A stretch of 42,411 nucleotides of DNA from Helicobacteraceae bacterium (GCA_900770765.1 CAAGLK010000119.1:1-42411), one strand, 5' to 3'; shown: positions 1 to 8,631, counted from the stretch's first letter. The notes: a model not told the origin generated them from the letters alone. Translations and numbers: made by a program.

Positions 1-9
1 CATACAAAA

Positions 10-205
10 AAACGCTAATTTACATTATCAATATTGTAGATTGCCACGCCTTGACTTCGTCAAGTCTCTCAATGACAAAAATAATCCACTGCGTCATTGC
101 AAGACTTGCGAAGCTACCCCACTCTGTCATTGCGAGGCGACTCGTCGCCGAAGCAATCCACGCTGTGGCAACTCGCCCACACTTGCAAATCCACAATGCT
201 TTAAG
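10..205. repeat. Composite palindromic repeat, copy A
   Basis: This AT-rich unit opens with a leader (cgctaatttacattatcaat), then two hairpin modules. The first (40-75) has outer arms attg/caat and an inner stem CTTGAC-ttc-GTCAAG. The second (about 127-160) has outer arms attgc/gcaat and an inner stem GGCGAC-tc-GTCGCC. The same unit recurs at 661-937 and 941-1165, and shorter forms at 2605-2757 and 37986-38094. It resembles a REP/MITE-like intergenic element. Short open frames across it are translations of the repeat, not genes. Confidence 0.85.
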
Positions 206-249
206 TTCTGCTAAAACATCAATAAATTGCCACAGCTTTTTTAAAATGC

Positions 250-277
250 TATAATTAAGCTTTAAAAAAGCAAAGGA
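250..277 (+). promoter_or_regulatory. -10 box and RBS for the 283-648 gene
   Basis: TATAAT at 250-255 is a perfect -10 hexamer, 27 bases before the ATG at 283. AAGGA at 273-277 is a good ribosome binding site. I see no clear -35 box, which is usual for Campylobacterota vegetative promoters. Confidence 0.6.
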
Positions 278-282
278 TTAAT

Positions 283-648
283 ATGCAAAATCAAGCTATA
301 AACTTAAATGAAACTTTATCGCCAACATTTCTAGCATATCTAAAACAGCAAATCGCTAATTTTAAAGCAAATCCAAGCGATGAGACAATTATTGACACAA
401 TAAGAGTTTTAACAAGCGAATTAAACAAAGACCACACGCTAAAAACTAAAGAAATAAAACAAGAAATAGAAGAGAATCTAAAAGGCGAGTTAGCTACAAA
501 GGATTTTGTAAAAGCAGAAACAAATCAAATAAGGGCAGAAATAAACCAAGTAAAAGCCGATTTAATAAAATGGGTCGTAGGCGTAGGCGTAGCTAGCGTA
601 TCGGCTAATTTTGCCCTTATTGCATTTTTACTAGAAAACTTTAAATAA
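283..648 (+). CDS. Small coiled-coil protein with C-terminal membrane anchor
   Basis: This 121-residue protein has no family I can name with certainty. Residues about 30-90 are charged and helical (EIKQEIEENLKGELATK, then AETNQIRAEINQVKADL), as in a coiled coil. Residues about 95-118 form one hydrophobic segment (WVVGVGVASVSANFALIAFLL), leaving a short tail. The layout resembles DUF1640/CCDC90-type proteins: coiled coil followed by a C-terminal membrane helix. The ATG has a good RBS and a perfect -10 box upstream. The gene stands alone between two long copies of the same palindromic repeat, so it may have been copied or moved together with them. Its function is unknown. Confidence 0.7.
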   Translation: MQNQAINLNETLSPTFLAYLKQQIANFKANPSDETIIDTIRVLTSELNKDHTLKTKEIKQEIEENLKGELATKDFVKAETNQIRAEINQVKADLIKWVVGVGVASVSANFALIAFLLENFK

Positions 649-660
649 CAAATTTTAAGA

Positions 661-937
661 TTCCACTCTTATAAACTCCGCCACTGCGAGACTCCCACGC
701 CTTACAAAAAACGCTAATTTACATTATCAATATTGTAGATTGCCACGCCTTGACTTCGTCAAGTCTCTCAATGACAAAAATAATCCACTGCGTCATTGCA
801 AGACTTACGAAGCTACCCCACTCTGTCATTGCGAAACTTGCGAAGCGGTCTCACTCTATCATTGCGAGGCGACTTGTCGCCGAAGCAATCCACGCTGTGG
901 CAACTCGCCCACATTTGCAAATCCGCAATGCTTTAAG
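661..937. repeat. Composite palindromic repeat, copy B
   Basis: This is nearly identical to copy A over the leader, the CTTGAC/GTCAAG module and the GGCGAC/GTCGCC module. It carries one extra module of about 30 bases (cattgcgaaacttgcgaagcgg) between them. The loop of the last module differs from copy A by one base (GGCGACttGTCGCC), which keeps the stem. It ends with the same ctttaag as copy A and runs straight into copy C. Confidence 0.85.
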
Positions 938-940
938 CCT

Positions 941-1165
941 TACAAAAAACGCTAATTTACATTATCAATATTATAGATTGCCACGCCTTGACTTCGTCAA
1001 GTCTCGCAATGACAAAAATAATCCACTCTATCATTGCAAGACTTACGAAGCTACCCCACTCTGTCATTGCGAGAGTTTTCGCAAGAAAACTCGTGGCAAT
1101 CTACAATTTTATTTTATGCAAGGCGTTAGATTTCTTCGGCGACTTGCCGCCTTGGCTAATGACAA
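941..1165. repeat. Composite palindromic repeat, copy C
   Basis: The leader and first module match copies A and B. The last module has a different inner stem, GAGTTTTC-gcaa-GAAAACTC (1073-1092), still held between attgc and gcaat arms. This module is the reverse complement of the one at 37986-38024. The repeat stops just before the stop codon of the glycosyltransferase gene at 1171, so it could also act as an RNA hairpin at that gene's 3' end. Confidence 0.8.
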
Positions 1166-1170
1166 AGTGG

Positions 1171-2553
1171 CTACTTTTTCTTAAAACTTCTATAAATCCC
1201 AGGAATCCTAAATAAAAATGTAAGCGGATTCTTAAGCAGTGCCTCGCCTAAGCGATAGCTTAAATGCTTTTTATATTTCAAAGCCTCATAATAATCTCCA
1301 TAAGATTCCAAACTTAAAGGCTTTAAGCTAGAATCCTGCTTATATAGCACTTCTAAAACACTTTTTTCAAACCTATGCTCTTTTATGATTCTAATAAGCC
1401 TAAAAGGCAGAGTAAGCGCGCGATAAGGGCATTTCGCGCCTAGAATCGCCGCGCCTAGTTTATACGCTAGATGCCCTTTAACTCGCTCCACCGCCCCAAG
1501 TGGCTTTTTATAAGTGTTTTCATAAAACCCATAAGGATTTTCTAAGATTCTATCTAAAATATCCAACTGCCAAGGCTCAAAGTAGCTTCTATCCACCTCG
1601 CCCCTATCCACAATCTCCCTAAAATCTCGCTGGAATCTTAGTAAAAATTCAAGCTTAAACTCATCGCTTACACGATTAAGATTCCACATATAAGACCCAA
1701 ATTGGCGGAATCGCAAAACAAAAACATATTTTTTATACAACCCCTCATCACGCTTTAAAAAATCTTCCATAAATTTATATTCTTCGCATAAACAATACAC
1801 CTTTGCCGTGCTATTACAGCTTGAATTTTCATTATCACTTCTATATAAATAATAAGATTCTTTTAAAAAATACACGCTCTTAGCCGCCACTTGCATCATA
1901 AACCAGAATCCTAAATCTTGATAACTTGCCCCGGCGGATTCATGGAAAAAAAGCGCGAATTTCCTAAGAAATTCGCGCTTATAAAGCCCCGGCTGATTCA
2001 TGTTCCAAGTGTCTTTTATGATTTTAATGTAAGGCGGGAATTCTTTTTTGCTATTAACCTTAGATAAAGCCCCGGCTGATTCATGTTCTTCTAAATTTTC
2101 TTCTTTATTAATAAAAAGCTTCCCATAAAGCGAAGTGTCATAGCAAATCGCCCCATATCTAAAGACTTTTTGCCCATTTTGTGTGTGAAAATGCTCTAAA
2201 TCACACTTTAGAACATCACAACCCTGCTCAATTGCTACGCCCAAAAGCCGCTCATACATATTTAGCTTAATATAATCATCACTCTCCACAATACCGATAT
2301 ACTCGCCCCGTGCCGCCTTTAGCCCTAAGTTCATTTGATAGCCATAGCTTTTAATATCGCTTATTATTAGCTTAATGCGACTATCTTTTGCAGCGTATTC
2401 TTGCAAAATCTCTAGCGTGCCATCGCTAGATTTTGCATCCACGCAGATTATTTCAATATCTTTTAAAGTTTGATTTACCACAGATTCTAAGCACTCTTTA
2501 ATATAAGGTGCGACATTTAGAGAGGGGATAATTATGGAAACTTTTGGAGTCAT
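1171..2553 (-). CDS. Family 2 glycosyltransferase
   Basis: This 460-residue protein begins with a classical GT-A fold: VSIIIPSLNVAPYIKECLES (residues 5-24), then DIEIICVDAKSSDGT, and the DXD-type metal/nucleotide site in VESDDYI near residue 90. Residues about 170-260 carry features of bacterial glycan glycosyltransferases (MNQPGLYKREFL, SYQDLGFWF, YYLYRSDNENSS). The C-terminal part holds two copies of an LxYxLG motif (LAYKLGAAIL and LSYRLGEALL). Such enzymes usually build lipooligosaccharide or glycoprotein glycans at the inner membrane; donor and acceptor cannot be read from the sequence. It contains an odd 25-base internal repeat (1981-2005 and 2064-2088). It is monocistronic, between copies C and D of the palindromic repeat. 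Confidence 0.9.
   Translation of the reverse strand: MTPKVSIIIPSLNVAPYIKECLESVVNQTLKDIEIICVDAKSSDGTLEILQEYAAKDSRIKLIISDIKSYGYQMNLGLKAARGEYIGIVESDDYIKLNMYERLLGVAIEQGCDVLKCDLEHFHTQNGQKVFRYGAICYDTSLYGKLFINKEENLEEHESAGALSKVNSKKEFPPYIKIIKDTWNMNQPGLYKREFLRKFALFFHESAGASYQDLGFWFMMQVAAKSVYFLKESYYLYRSDNENSSCNSTAKVYCLCEEYKFMEDFLKRDEGLYKKYVFVLRFRQFGSYMWNLNRVSDEFKLEFLLRFQRDFREIVDRGEVDRSYFEPWQLDILDRILENPYGFYENTYKKPLGAVERVKGHLAYKLGAAILGAKCPYRALTLPFRLIRIIKEHRFEKSVLEVLYKQDSSLKPLSLESYGDYYEALKYKKHLSYRLGEALLKNPLTFLFRIPGIYRSFKKK
1981..2088. repeat. 25-base direct repeat inside the glycosyltransferase gene
   Basis: An identical 25-base string starting ataaagccccggctgattca occurs at 1981-2005 and 2064-2088. A weaker third copy (gccccggcggattcatg) lies at 1928-1944. 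On the coding strand the copies are read in different frames: MNQPGL for the first, HESAGA for the other two. GC content is higher than in the surroundings. Confidence 0.8.
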
Positions 2554-2604
2554 TTTTAACCTTTATCATAAAAAAGGCGGAATTTTAGCATATTTAAAAA
2601 ACAA

Positions 2605-2757
2605 TACAAAAAACACTAATTTACATTATCAATATTGCAGATTGCTTCGGTCGCTTTACTACCTCGCAATGACGGGTGTGGGCATTTGTCATTGCGAGAC
2701 TTTGAAAAAGCCGAAGCAATCCACACCACGCATTGCTTACACAAGTCTAGCAATGGC
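2605..2757. repeat. Composite palindromic repeat, copy D (short form)
   Basis: The leader (tacaaaaaacactaatttac, then attatcaatatt) matches copies A-C, followed by two modules with gattgc...gcaatgac and gtcattgcgag...gaagcaatcc arms. The inner sequences differ from A-C and the stems are weaker. It fills the interval between the glycosyltransferase start and the mreC terminator. Confidence 0.75.
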
Positions 2758-2786
2758 AAAAAAATTTTAAAACAATAGTTTTAAAA
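2758..2786 (-). terminator. Intrinsic terminator of the mre operon
   Basis: The inverted repeat TTTTAAAAC-aata-GTTTTAAAA spans 2765-2786 and overlaps the mreC stop codon. On the minus strand it is followed by seven T (complement of 2758-2764). The stem is AT-rich but perfect over 9 bp, so it may be a weak terminator. Confidence 0.55.
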
Positions 2787-3620
2787 GTCAAATAATTTTG
2801 CGGAATCTTTAGCGACTTTTTTAGATTCCGCTTCTTGCGTTAAAATAGCCTTATCATTTTCAATATCCACAAGCCAATAAAATTGTGCATTATCTGTAAC
2901 GGCGGGTTTTACAATAGCCATTTGATACCCTTGCCGCTCTTCAACTGACACTACACTTCCTACTAAAACGCCAGGGTAAAAAATCTCATCAAATCCGCTT
3001 GTATATATTAGCTCTCCTACATAAATTTCATTATGCAGTGGTATATAATCTACAATAAAGCCCTTATTTACATCATATTTCGCCACACCTGGAATCCCTT
3101 TATCCCCAATTTTCACGCTATAGCTGCAGTTTTCATTACCATTTAAATAGCCAATTAAGCGATTATTACTAAAAGTAGCGATTCCAGCCGCCCTATCTTT
3201 ATCTATTAAGCCAAAAATTACATCCTCGCCCTTATCCCTACTGCCCTTATATTCAAGCCAAACTTTAGAATAATTATTAATCTCCACATAAGAGATTGTG
3301 CGAGTTAGAGTAATGCTAAGTGGCGTCTGCTCTAGCGGAGTATTAAGTATATCTAAAAGTGCATTATACTCACTCTGCAAGGCTTCATAAGAGTAGTGTA
3401 AGACTTCGTAACTTTTTAGTGTGTTTGTTAGCTCTTTTATTTGCTTTGCTTGGTTAAAGTGGCGTGTAATTGCGTTTGTTATATTTGTATTTAATCCTAA
3501 GATTCCTAGCTTTACTACATCGCTAACATAAAGAACCTTTGCGTGAAACTCCTTAGATATTTGCATAGAGAGAAAAAATACAATACCTAAAAAAAGCACC
3601 CACAAAAATAACTTACGCAT
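2781..3620 (-). CDS. mreC: Rod shape-determining protein MreC
   Basis: This 279-residue protein has an N-terminal membrane helix (residues about 4-20, LFLWVLFLGIVFFLSM), a helical coiled-coil region (about 55-100), then the paired beta-barrel periplasmic domains of MreC. Recognisable pieces are IDKDRAAGIATFSNNRLIGY, VSVEERQGYQMAIVKP and YTSGFDEIFYPGVLVG. MreC links MreB to the elongation peptidoglycan synthases in the periplasm. It lies 11 bases after mreB. Length is normal for Campylobacterota. No mreD is visible downstream; the reading direction runs into a terminator and a repeat. Confidence 0.92.
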   Translation of the reverse strand: MRKLFLWVLFLGIVFFLSMQISKEFHAKVLYVSDVVKLGILGLNTNITNAITRHFNQAKQIKELTNTLKSYEVLHYSYEALQSEYNALLDILNTPLEQTPLSITLTRTISYVEINNYSKVWLEYKGSRDKGEDVIFGLIDKDRAAGIATFSNNRLIGYLNGNENCSYSVKIGDKGIPGVAKYDVNKGFIVDYIPLHNEIYVGELIYTSGFDEIFYPGVLVGSVVSVEERQGYQMAIVKPAVTDNAQFYWLVDIENDKAILTQEAESKKVAKDSAKLFDF

Positions 3621-3631
3621 AAGCCCTCTAA

Positions 3632-4666
3632 TTATTCACAAGTAAATTGCTGTAAAACATCAATCTCTTCTAACGCCTTGCCTGTGCCTTTTGCTACGCA
3701 TAAAAGCGGCTCTTCACCCACATAAACAGGCAGTTTTACAATATCAGATAAATATTTATCAAGCCCTCTAATTAACGCCCCACCACCTGTTAGCACGATT
3801 CCATTTTCTACAATATCGCCTGCTAAATCTGGCGGCATTTGTTCTAGCACATCTTTTAGCGCATTTGAAATTTCCTTTAGCGTCTCTTTCATAGCCTCTC
3901 GCACATCCTCGCTTGTAAGCTCAATGGAGTTTAAAAGCCCGCTAACTTGGTCGCGCCCTTTAACTTGCATTGAAAGCGGCTCATCTAGGCTAATTGCCGA
4001 GCCAATTTGTATTTTTATCTCCTCTCCAGTTCGCTCACCAATTAATAAGCTATATTTTCGGCGGACATAATCCACAACAGCTATATCCAGCTTATCGCCA
4101 GCGGTTCTTAAGGATTTTGAAATCACAAGCCCACCTAAAGAAATCACGCCAATTTCAGTAGTCCCACCGCCGATATCCACTACTAAACTTCCCTTAGGCT
4201 CTTTTACAGGAAGCCCAGCACCAATAGCCGCCGCCATAGGCTCTTCTATTAAAAATACCTCTCTAGCCCCAGCACTCATAGCAGACTCTCTAACCGCCTT
4301 TCTCTCAACACCTGTTAATCCATAAGGCACACACACGATGATTCTAGGACGCATTAACGCCTTTCTCTTATGTGCTTTTTCAATAAAATGGCGAATCATC
4401 TTTTCAGTCATATCAAAATCCGCAATAACGCCATCTTTCATAGGTCGCACCGCGATAATAGAACCTGGCGTTTTACCTACCATTTCCTTTGCCTCATGCC
4501 CTACAGCTAGCACTTTATTCTTACCATAGCGGTCATTTTGCACTGCCACAACTGAAGGCTCATTAATGATTACGCCTTGCCCTTTTACAAGCACAATTGT
4601 ATTTGCAGTCCCAAGGTCAATTGAAATATCATGTGAAAACCAACCAATTATTTTATCTACTAGCAT
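3632..4666 (-). CDS. mreB: Rod shape-determining protein MreB (bacterial actin)
   Basis: This 344-residue actin-like ATPase shows phosphate-1 ISIDLGTANTIV (residues about 15-26), the connect and phosphate-2 region LVVDIGGGTTEIGV, and the adenosine motif GIVLTGGGALIRGL near residue 290. It polymerises under the inner membrane and positions the cell-wall elongation machinery. The start ATG follows a clpX-mreB gap of 21 bases, so it is likely cotranscribed with clpX and mreC. Full length with all motifs intact. Confidence 0.97.
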   Translation of the reverse strand: MLVDKIIGWFSHDISIDLGTANTIVLVKGQGVIINEPSVVAVQNDRYGKNKVLAVGHEAKEMVGKTPGSIIAVRPMKDGVIADFDMTEKMIRHFIEKAHKRKALMRPRIIVCVPYGLTGVERKAVRESAMSAGAREVFLIEEPMAAAIGAGLPVKEPKGSLVVDIGGGTTEIGVISLGGLVISKSLRTAGDKLDIAVVDYVRRKYSLLIGERTGEEIKIQIGSAISLDEPLSMQVKGRDQVSGLLNSIELTSEDVREAMKETLKEISNALKDVLEQMPPDLAGDIVENGIVLTGGGALIRGLDKYLSDIVKLPVYVGEEPLLCVAKGTGKALEEIDVLQQFTCE

Positions 4667-4687
4667 TTTCTCTCTCTTTATGTGGAT

Positions 4688-5935
4688 TTAAGCACTTTTT
4701 TTGCTTATTTTTTTTTGTTTAACCAGCATTGGTTTAACTTCTTTTAAAACGGATTCTTTTGTAATAATCACTTGATAGCCCTTAAGCTCTGGCAACTCAT
4801 ACATAACATCTAGCATAATATCTTCTAAAATAGACCTAAGCCCTCTAGCGCCCGTTTGCCTAGAAATAGCAAGCTCGGCAATAGCTTCAAGTGCATCATC
4901 TTTAAACACAAGCTCAGCGCCATCAAGGGCGAAAATCTTTTTATACTGCTTTGTTAGTGCATTTTTAGGCTTTTGTAGAATCTCAATCATAGCCTCTTTT
5001 GTGATAGGATTTAGCGTAGCAAATAAATGTAATCGCCCAATAAGCTCAGGAATTAGCCCAAAACTCACTAAATCATCAGGCTCTACTAAAGATAGCAAAT
5101 TTTCATTCTCCACCTTTTGCCCTTTTTTATGGTGGAATCCTAGCGAATTCCCCCCAAGTCGCCGCTCAATAATATCCTTTAATCCATCAAAAGCCCCACC
5201 GCAAATAAATAAAATATCTTTTGTGTCAATTTGAATAAACTCTTGATTAGGATGCTTTCTGCCGCCCTTTGGTGGGACATTTACCACACTTCCTTCAATA
5301 ATTTTTAATAATGCTTGCTGCACTCCCTCGCCGCTTACATCTCTAGTAATTGAGCGATTTTCGCTAAGGCGTGAGATTTTATCTATCTCATCAATAAACA
5401 CAATCCCCTTTTGCGCCCTCTCCACATCGCCATTTGCCTCTTGTAAAAGACGCGTTAAGATATTCTCCACATCCTCTCCTACATATCCAGCCTCTGTCAA
5501 ACTTGTCGCATCACAAATTGCTAAAGGAATATTTAAAAACTTCGCTAAAGTTTGTGCCATAAGCGTCTTGCCGCTACCTGTTGGACCAATTAATAAAATA
5601 TTTGACTTTGAAATTTCAGCATCATCGCTATCTTTTGACGCGCCTTGTAAAACCCTTTTATAATGATTATACACAGCGACACTAAAGACCTTTTTCGCCC
5701 TATCTTGCCCAATTACATAAGAATCTAAAATCGCCTTTAACTCCTTAGGCGGTAGCACCTTTAAAGATTCTTGCTTTTCTTCAGCTTCTACTTCCTCTAA
5801 ATAAGGCTCAACGCCAAAAAGCAAGTTATAAGACGCCACAACGCAATTTTGACAAATGCACACATTATTTCCAGCAATTAGCGGATTCTTAGGCGTCTCC
5901 TTACTTTTGCAAAAATCACAAACTCTATCACTCAT
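4688..5935 (-). CDS. clpX: ClpX, ATP-dependent protease ATPase subunit
   Basis: This 415-residue AAA+ unfoldase begins with the ClpX zinc-binding domain (Cys6, Cys9, Cys28, Cys31). It has Walker A GPTGSGKT, the pore loop AGYVGEDVE, Walker B IVFIDEIDKI and the sensor-2 arginine region RQTGARGLRSILED. It unfolds substrates and feeds them to ClpP. It overlaps the end of lpxA by 8 bases. The last residues are lysine-rich and lie over a run of nine T on the plus strand, a place where the reading frame of the tail could slip. Confidence 0.97.
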   Translation of the reverse strand: MSDRVCDFCKSKETPKNPLIAGNNVCICQNCVVASYNLLFGVEPYLEEVEAEEKQESLKVLPPKELKAILDSYVIGQDRAKKVFSVAVYNHYKRVLQGASKDSDDAEISKSNILLIGPTGSGKTLMAQTLAKFLNIPLAICDATSLTEAGYVGEDVENILTRLLQEANGDVERAQKGIVFIDEIDKISRLSENRSITRDVSGEGVQQALLKIIEGSVVNVPPKGGRKHPNQEFIQIDTKDILFICGGAFDGLKDIIERRLGGNSLGFHHKKGQKVENENLLSLVEPDDLVSFGLIPELIGRLHLFATLNPITKEAMIEILQKPKNALTKQYKKIFALDGAELVFKDDALEAIAELAISRQTGARGLRSILEDIMLDVMYELPELKGYQVIITKESVLKEVKPMLVKQKKISKKSA

Positions 5936-6731
5936 TATTTTTCCTTATAAATGGGATTCCCCTTGTAGAATTAATAATAAATTCACACATTTTAGCCACA
6001 TTTAAGTCGCTTTCACTCTCTAAAATCTCTTGCGCAATTTCTTTAATCGGTGCGTTGCTAAAAAATAGCTTTTTATAAGCATTATGGATTCTATCTACCT
6101 CGTGGTGTTCAAAGTTCTTACGCAATCTATGTAAATTTAGCCCTCTTATTACAGCCCTATTACCCTCAGCCATGCAAAATGGCGGAATATCTTGCGACAG
6201 AGCAGAAGCCCCAGCAATCATAGCATAATCACCAACTTTTACAAATTGATGCAGTGGCGTTAGACCGCCGATATTTATGTGGCTTCCTAGCGTAATATGC
6301 CCAGCTAGTGTAGCACCATTTGCTAAAATATTAGAATCCCCAATAATGCAATCATGCGCGATATGCACATAAGCCATAAGTAAGTTATTAGAGCCGATTA
6401 TTGTCTTACCGCCGCCGCCTTGTGTGCCTGGATTTATCATAGTAAATTCTCTAATCTTATTATAATCGCCAAAGATTAGCTCACTTTTTTCACCATTATA
6501 TTTTAAATCTTGCGGAATCGTGCCAAGAGTAGCATTAGGAAAAACTTCATTTCCAACGCCTAACGCAGTATTGCCTAAGATTGTAACGCTATTATAAATC
6601 TTACACCCATCGCCAATTTTTACATCGCTTCCAATAACGCAAAAATGCCCAATCTCCACATTTTCGCCAATTATTGCACCTTCTTCAATAATCGCAGTTT
6701 TTGCTATTTTAGCCGATTTTGCAATGCCCAC
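5928..6731 (-). CDS. lpxA: UDP-N-acetylglucosamine O-acyltransferase LpxA
   Basis: This 267-residue protein performs the first step of lipid A synthesis, acyl transfer from acyl-ACP to UDP-GlcNAc. Residues 1-190 are hexapeptide repeats of the left-handed beta-helix (AIIGENVEIG, CVIGSDVKIG, CIIGDSNILA). The active-site region YVHIAHDCIIG gives His123 and His126, the latter matching the catalytic base. The C-terminal 75 residues are the helical domain (NLHRLRKNFEHHEV). It is 2 bases after fabZ and overlaps clpX, the conserved Helicobacter order. Confidence 0.96.
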   Translation of the reverse strand: MGIAKSAKIAKTAIIEEGAIIGENVEIGHFCVIGSDVKIGDGCKIYNSVTILGNTALGVGNEVFPNATLGTIPQDLKYNGEKSELIFGDYNKIREFTMINPGTQGGGGKTIIGSNNLLMAYVHIAHDCIIGDSNILANGATLAGHITLGSHINIGGLTPLHQFVKVGDYAMIAGASALSQDIPPFCMAEGNRAVIRGLNLHRLRKNFEHHEVDRIHNAYKKLFFSNAPIKEIAQEILESESDLNVAKMCEFIINSTRGIPFIRKNNE

Positions 6732-6733
6732 TT

Positions 6734-7189
6734 TTAAGCCTTTTTATCCACTACCATAGCTTTAAGCTCCGCTTCAGCTACCAGCTTATCATCTACAAAG
6801 GCATAGCCTTGAAGCACCCAGATTCCGCCCTTTTGCTTTAGCACCTCTAGTTTATAAACTAGCCTATCGCCCGGTCGCACAGGGTTTCTAAACTTCGCCT
6901 TATCAATACTCATAAAATACACGATTTTATCGCCAAGATTCTTAGAATCCTCACCAAACATACTCACAAAGGCTAAGACACCCCCAGCTTGTGCTAACCC
7001 TTCAATAATATAAACACCAGGATAAATCGGCTCAATAGGAAAATGCCCATTAAAAACATCTTCATTTATAGTAATATTTTTATACGCTTCAATGCTTTTG
7101 TCTTTACAAATCTCACAAACCCTATCCACAAGCAAAAGCGGATAACGATGCGGCAGAATCTCTCTAATCTTTTGCACATCAAAAACCAT
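6734..7189 (-). CDS. fabZ: 3-hydroxyacyl-ACP dehydratase FabZ
   Basis: This 151-residue hot-dog-fold enzyme dehydrates 3-hydroxyacyl-ACP in fatty acid elongation. The catalytic His49 is in GHFPIEPIYPG and Glu63 is in IIEGLAQAGG. The N-terminal ILPHRYPLLLVDRV is the family signature. The ATG is followed by an ORF of normal family length; a TTTCCTT on the plus strand just upstream gives an AAGGAAA RBS. It is the first gene of the fabZ-lpxA-clpX-mreB-mreC run and lies 53 bases after glcD. Confidence 0.96.
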   Translation of the reverse strand: MVFDVQKIREILPHRYPLLLVDRVCEICKDKSIEAYKNITINEDVFNGHFPIEPIYPGVYIIEGLAQAGGVLAFVSMFGEDSKNLGDKIVYFMSIDKAKFRNPVRPGDRLVYKLEVLKQKGGIWVLQGYAFVDDKLVAEAELKAMVVDKKA

Positions 7190-7242
7190 TATTTTTCCTT
7201 AAAAGTAAATTTGCGATTCCACATTTTTCAAAATTTTTAACC

Positions 7243-8622
7243 CTATAACGCCATTTTTCCCGGATTTAAAATATTATTAGGGTCAAACGCCTTTTTAATG
7301 CTTCTAAAAAGCTCCATTTCAGCTTCACTAAAGGCTAATTTCATAAAAGGCGCTTTAGATAGCCCTATTCCATGCTCCCCACTAAGTGTCCCGCCAAGCT
7401 CCACGGTGATTTTAAAAATCTCTTTAATCGCCCTATGCCCCTTCTCTAACTCTTGCGGATTACTTCCATCTACCATTACATTTGTATGCACATTCCCATC
7501 ACCTGTATGACCAAAACAAGGGATAACCACGCCATATTTTTTAGACACTTCATCAATTTTCTCTAGCAATTCTGGCAGCTTAGAGCGAGGGACCGTGATA
7601 TCCTCATTTAGCTTTTTACTGCCATAAATTGTAATGCTAGGACTCGCATTTTTTCTAGCAAACCACAAATTCGCTGCTTCCTCATCGCTATTTGCCTTAA
7701 TAAATGAAGTCGCCCCATTTTCTTTAAACTTCTCTTGTATTTTATCCATTTGAAAGGCTATTTCTTCTTGCAAATTCCCATCAACTTCAGTTATCAAAAT
7801 CGCCCCAGCGTCCTTTGGCAGCCCTTTATTAAACTTCTCCTCAACTGCTCTAATGCTAAGATTATCTAAAAACTCCATAGCCACAGGTGTTACGCCACTT
7901 GCCATAGTCTTATACACAGCGTTCATTGCCATTTTAATACTAGGGAAAACACCCATCGCACTTTGTTTAAACTTAGGCTTACTTAGAAGTTTAAGCGTAA
8001 TTTCAGTTATAACGCCAAGTGTGCCCTCACTTGCGATTAGGATTCCAGCTATGTTATAGCCTGCGACATCTTTTATTGTTTTTTTACCAGCCCTTATAAT
8101 CTCGCCATTTGGCAGCACCGCACGCAACGCCATTACAAAGTCTTTTGTGATTCCATATTTCGCCGCTCTCATACCGCCAGCATTTTCGCTAACATTACCT
8201 CCAAGCGTAGAGTAATGCTCGCTAGCTGGGTCTGGCGGGTAAAATAGCCCTACAGATTCCACCGCCTTTTGCAGTTGCATATTTACCACGCCTGGCTGCA
8301 CACGGGCGACCATATTTTCCATATCAATTTCTAAGATTTGATTCATATATTTTTCTAAGGCTAAAATCACGCCGCCATTTGCCGCTAATGCCCCACCGGT
8401 GAAGCCACTCCCAGCACCGCGTGGCACAATGGGGATTAAATTATCATTGCAATATTTTAAGATTCTACTAACTTCCTCTTCATTATGTGGGAAAATAACG
8501 CACTCAGGATATTTTCGCTCCTTTGTCGCATCATAGCAGTAAGCACTCAAATGAGCCTTGTCATTAAAGCACTCACCCACTCCAACAATAGCTTCTAAAT
8601 CTCTAAAATTCTGCTCTGTCAT
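7243..8622 (-). CDS. glcD: FAD-linked oxidase, glycolate/lactate oxidase subunit GlcD-like
   Basis: This 459-residue protein has the PCMH-type FAD domain (IVPRGAGSGFTGGALA at residues about 70-85, then PPDPASEHYSTLGGNVSENAGG). The C-terminal oxidase domain has GHTGDGNVHTN and SGEHGIGLSK, with the histidines of the family. It should oxidise a 2-hydroxy acid (glycolate or D-lactate) and pass electrons to the respiratory chain at the membrane. The exact substrate cannot be told from sequence. It starts 9 bases after the pgbA-like gene, as these two neighbours are arranged in H. pylori. Confidence 0.9.
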   Translation of the reverse strand: MTEQNFRDLEAIVGVGECFNDKAHLSAYCYDATKERKYPECVIFPHNEEEVSRILKYCNDNLIPIVPRGAGSGFTGGALAANGGVILALEKYMNQILEIDMENMVARVQPGVVNMQLQKAVESVGLFYPPDPASEHYSTLGGNVSENAGGMRAAKYGITKDFVMALRAVLPNGEIIRAGKKTIKDVAGYNIAGILIASEGTLGVITEITLKLLSKPKFKQSAMGVFPSIKMAMNAVYKTMASGVTPVAMEFLDNLSIRAVEEKFNKGLPKDAGAILITEVDGNLQEEIAFQMDKIQEKFKENGATSFIKANSDEEAANLWFARKNASPSITIYGSKKLNEDITVPRSKLPELLEKIDEVSKKYGVVIPCFGHTGDGNVHTNVMVDGSNPQELEKGHRAIKEIFKITVELGGTLSGEHGIGLSKAPFMKLAFSEAEMELFRSIKKAFDPNNILNPGKMAL

Positions 8623-8631
8623 TTTCGTGCC

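Noticed and set aside
51..1215. Open frames at 51-254, 740-955, 750-1184 and 988-1215 on the plus strand
   Set aside because: They translate the palindromic repeat copies; their products (SVIARLTKLPHSVIA and similar) are repeats of each other and lack ribosome binding sites.
2534..2770. Open frame on the plus strand between the glycosyltransferase and mreC
   Set aside because: It is repeat copy D in translation plus the antisense start of the glycosyltransferase gene.
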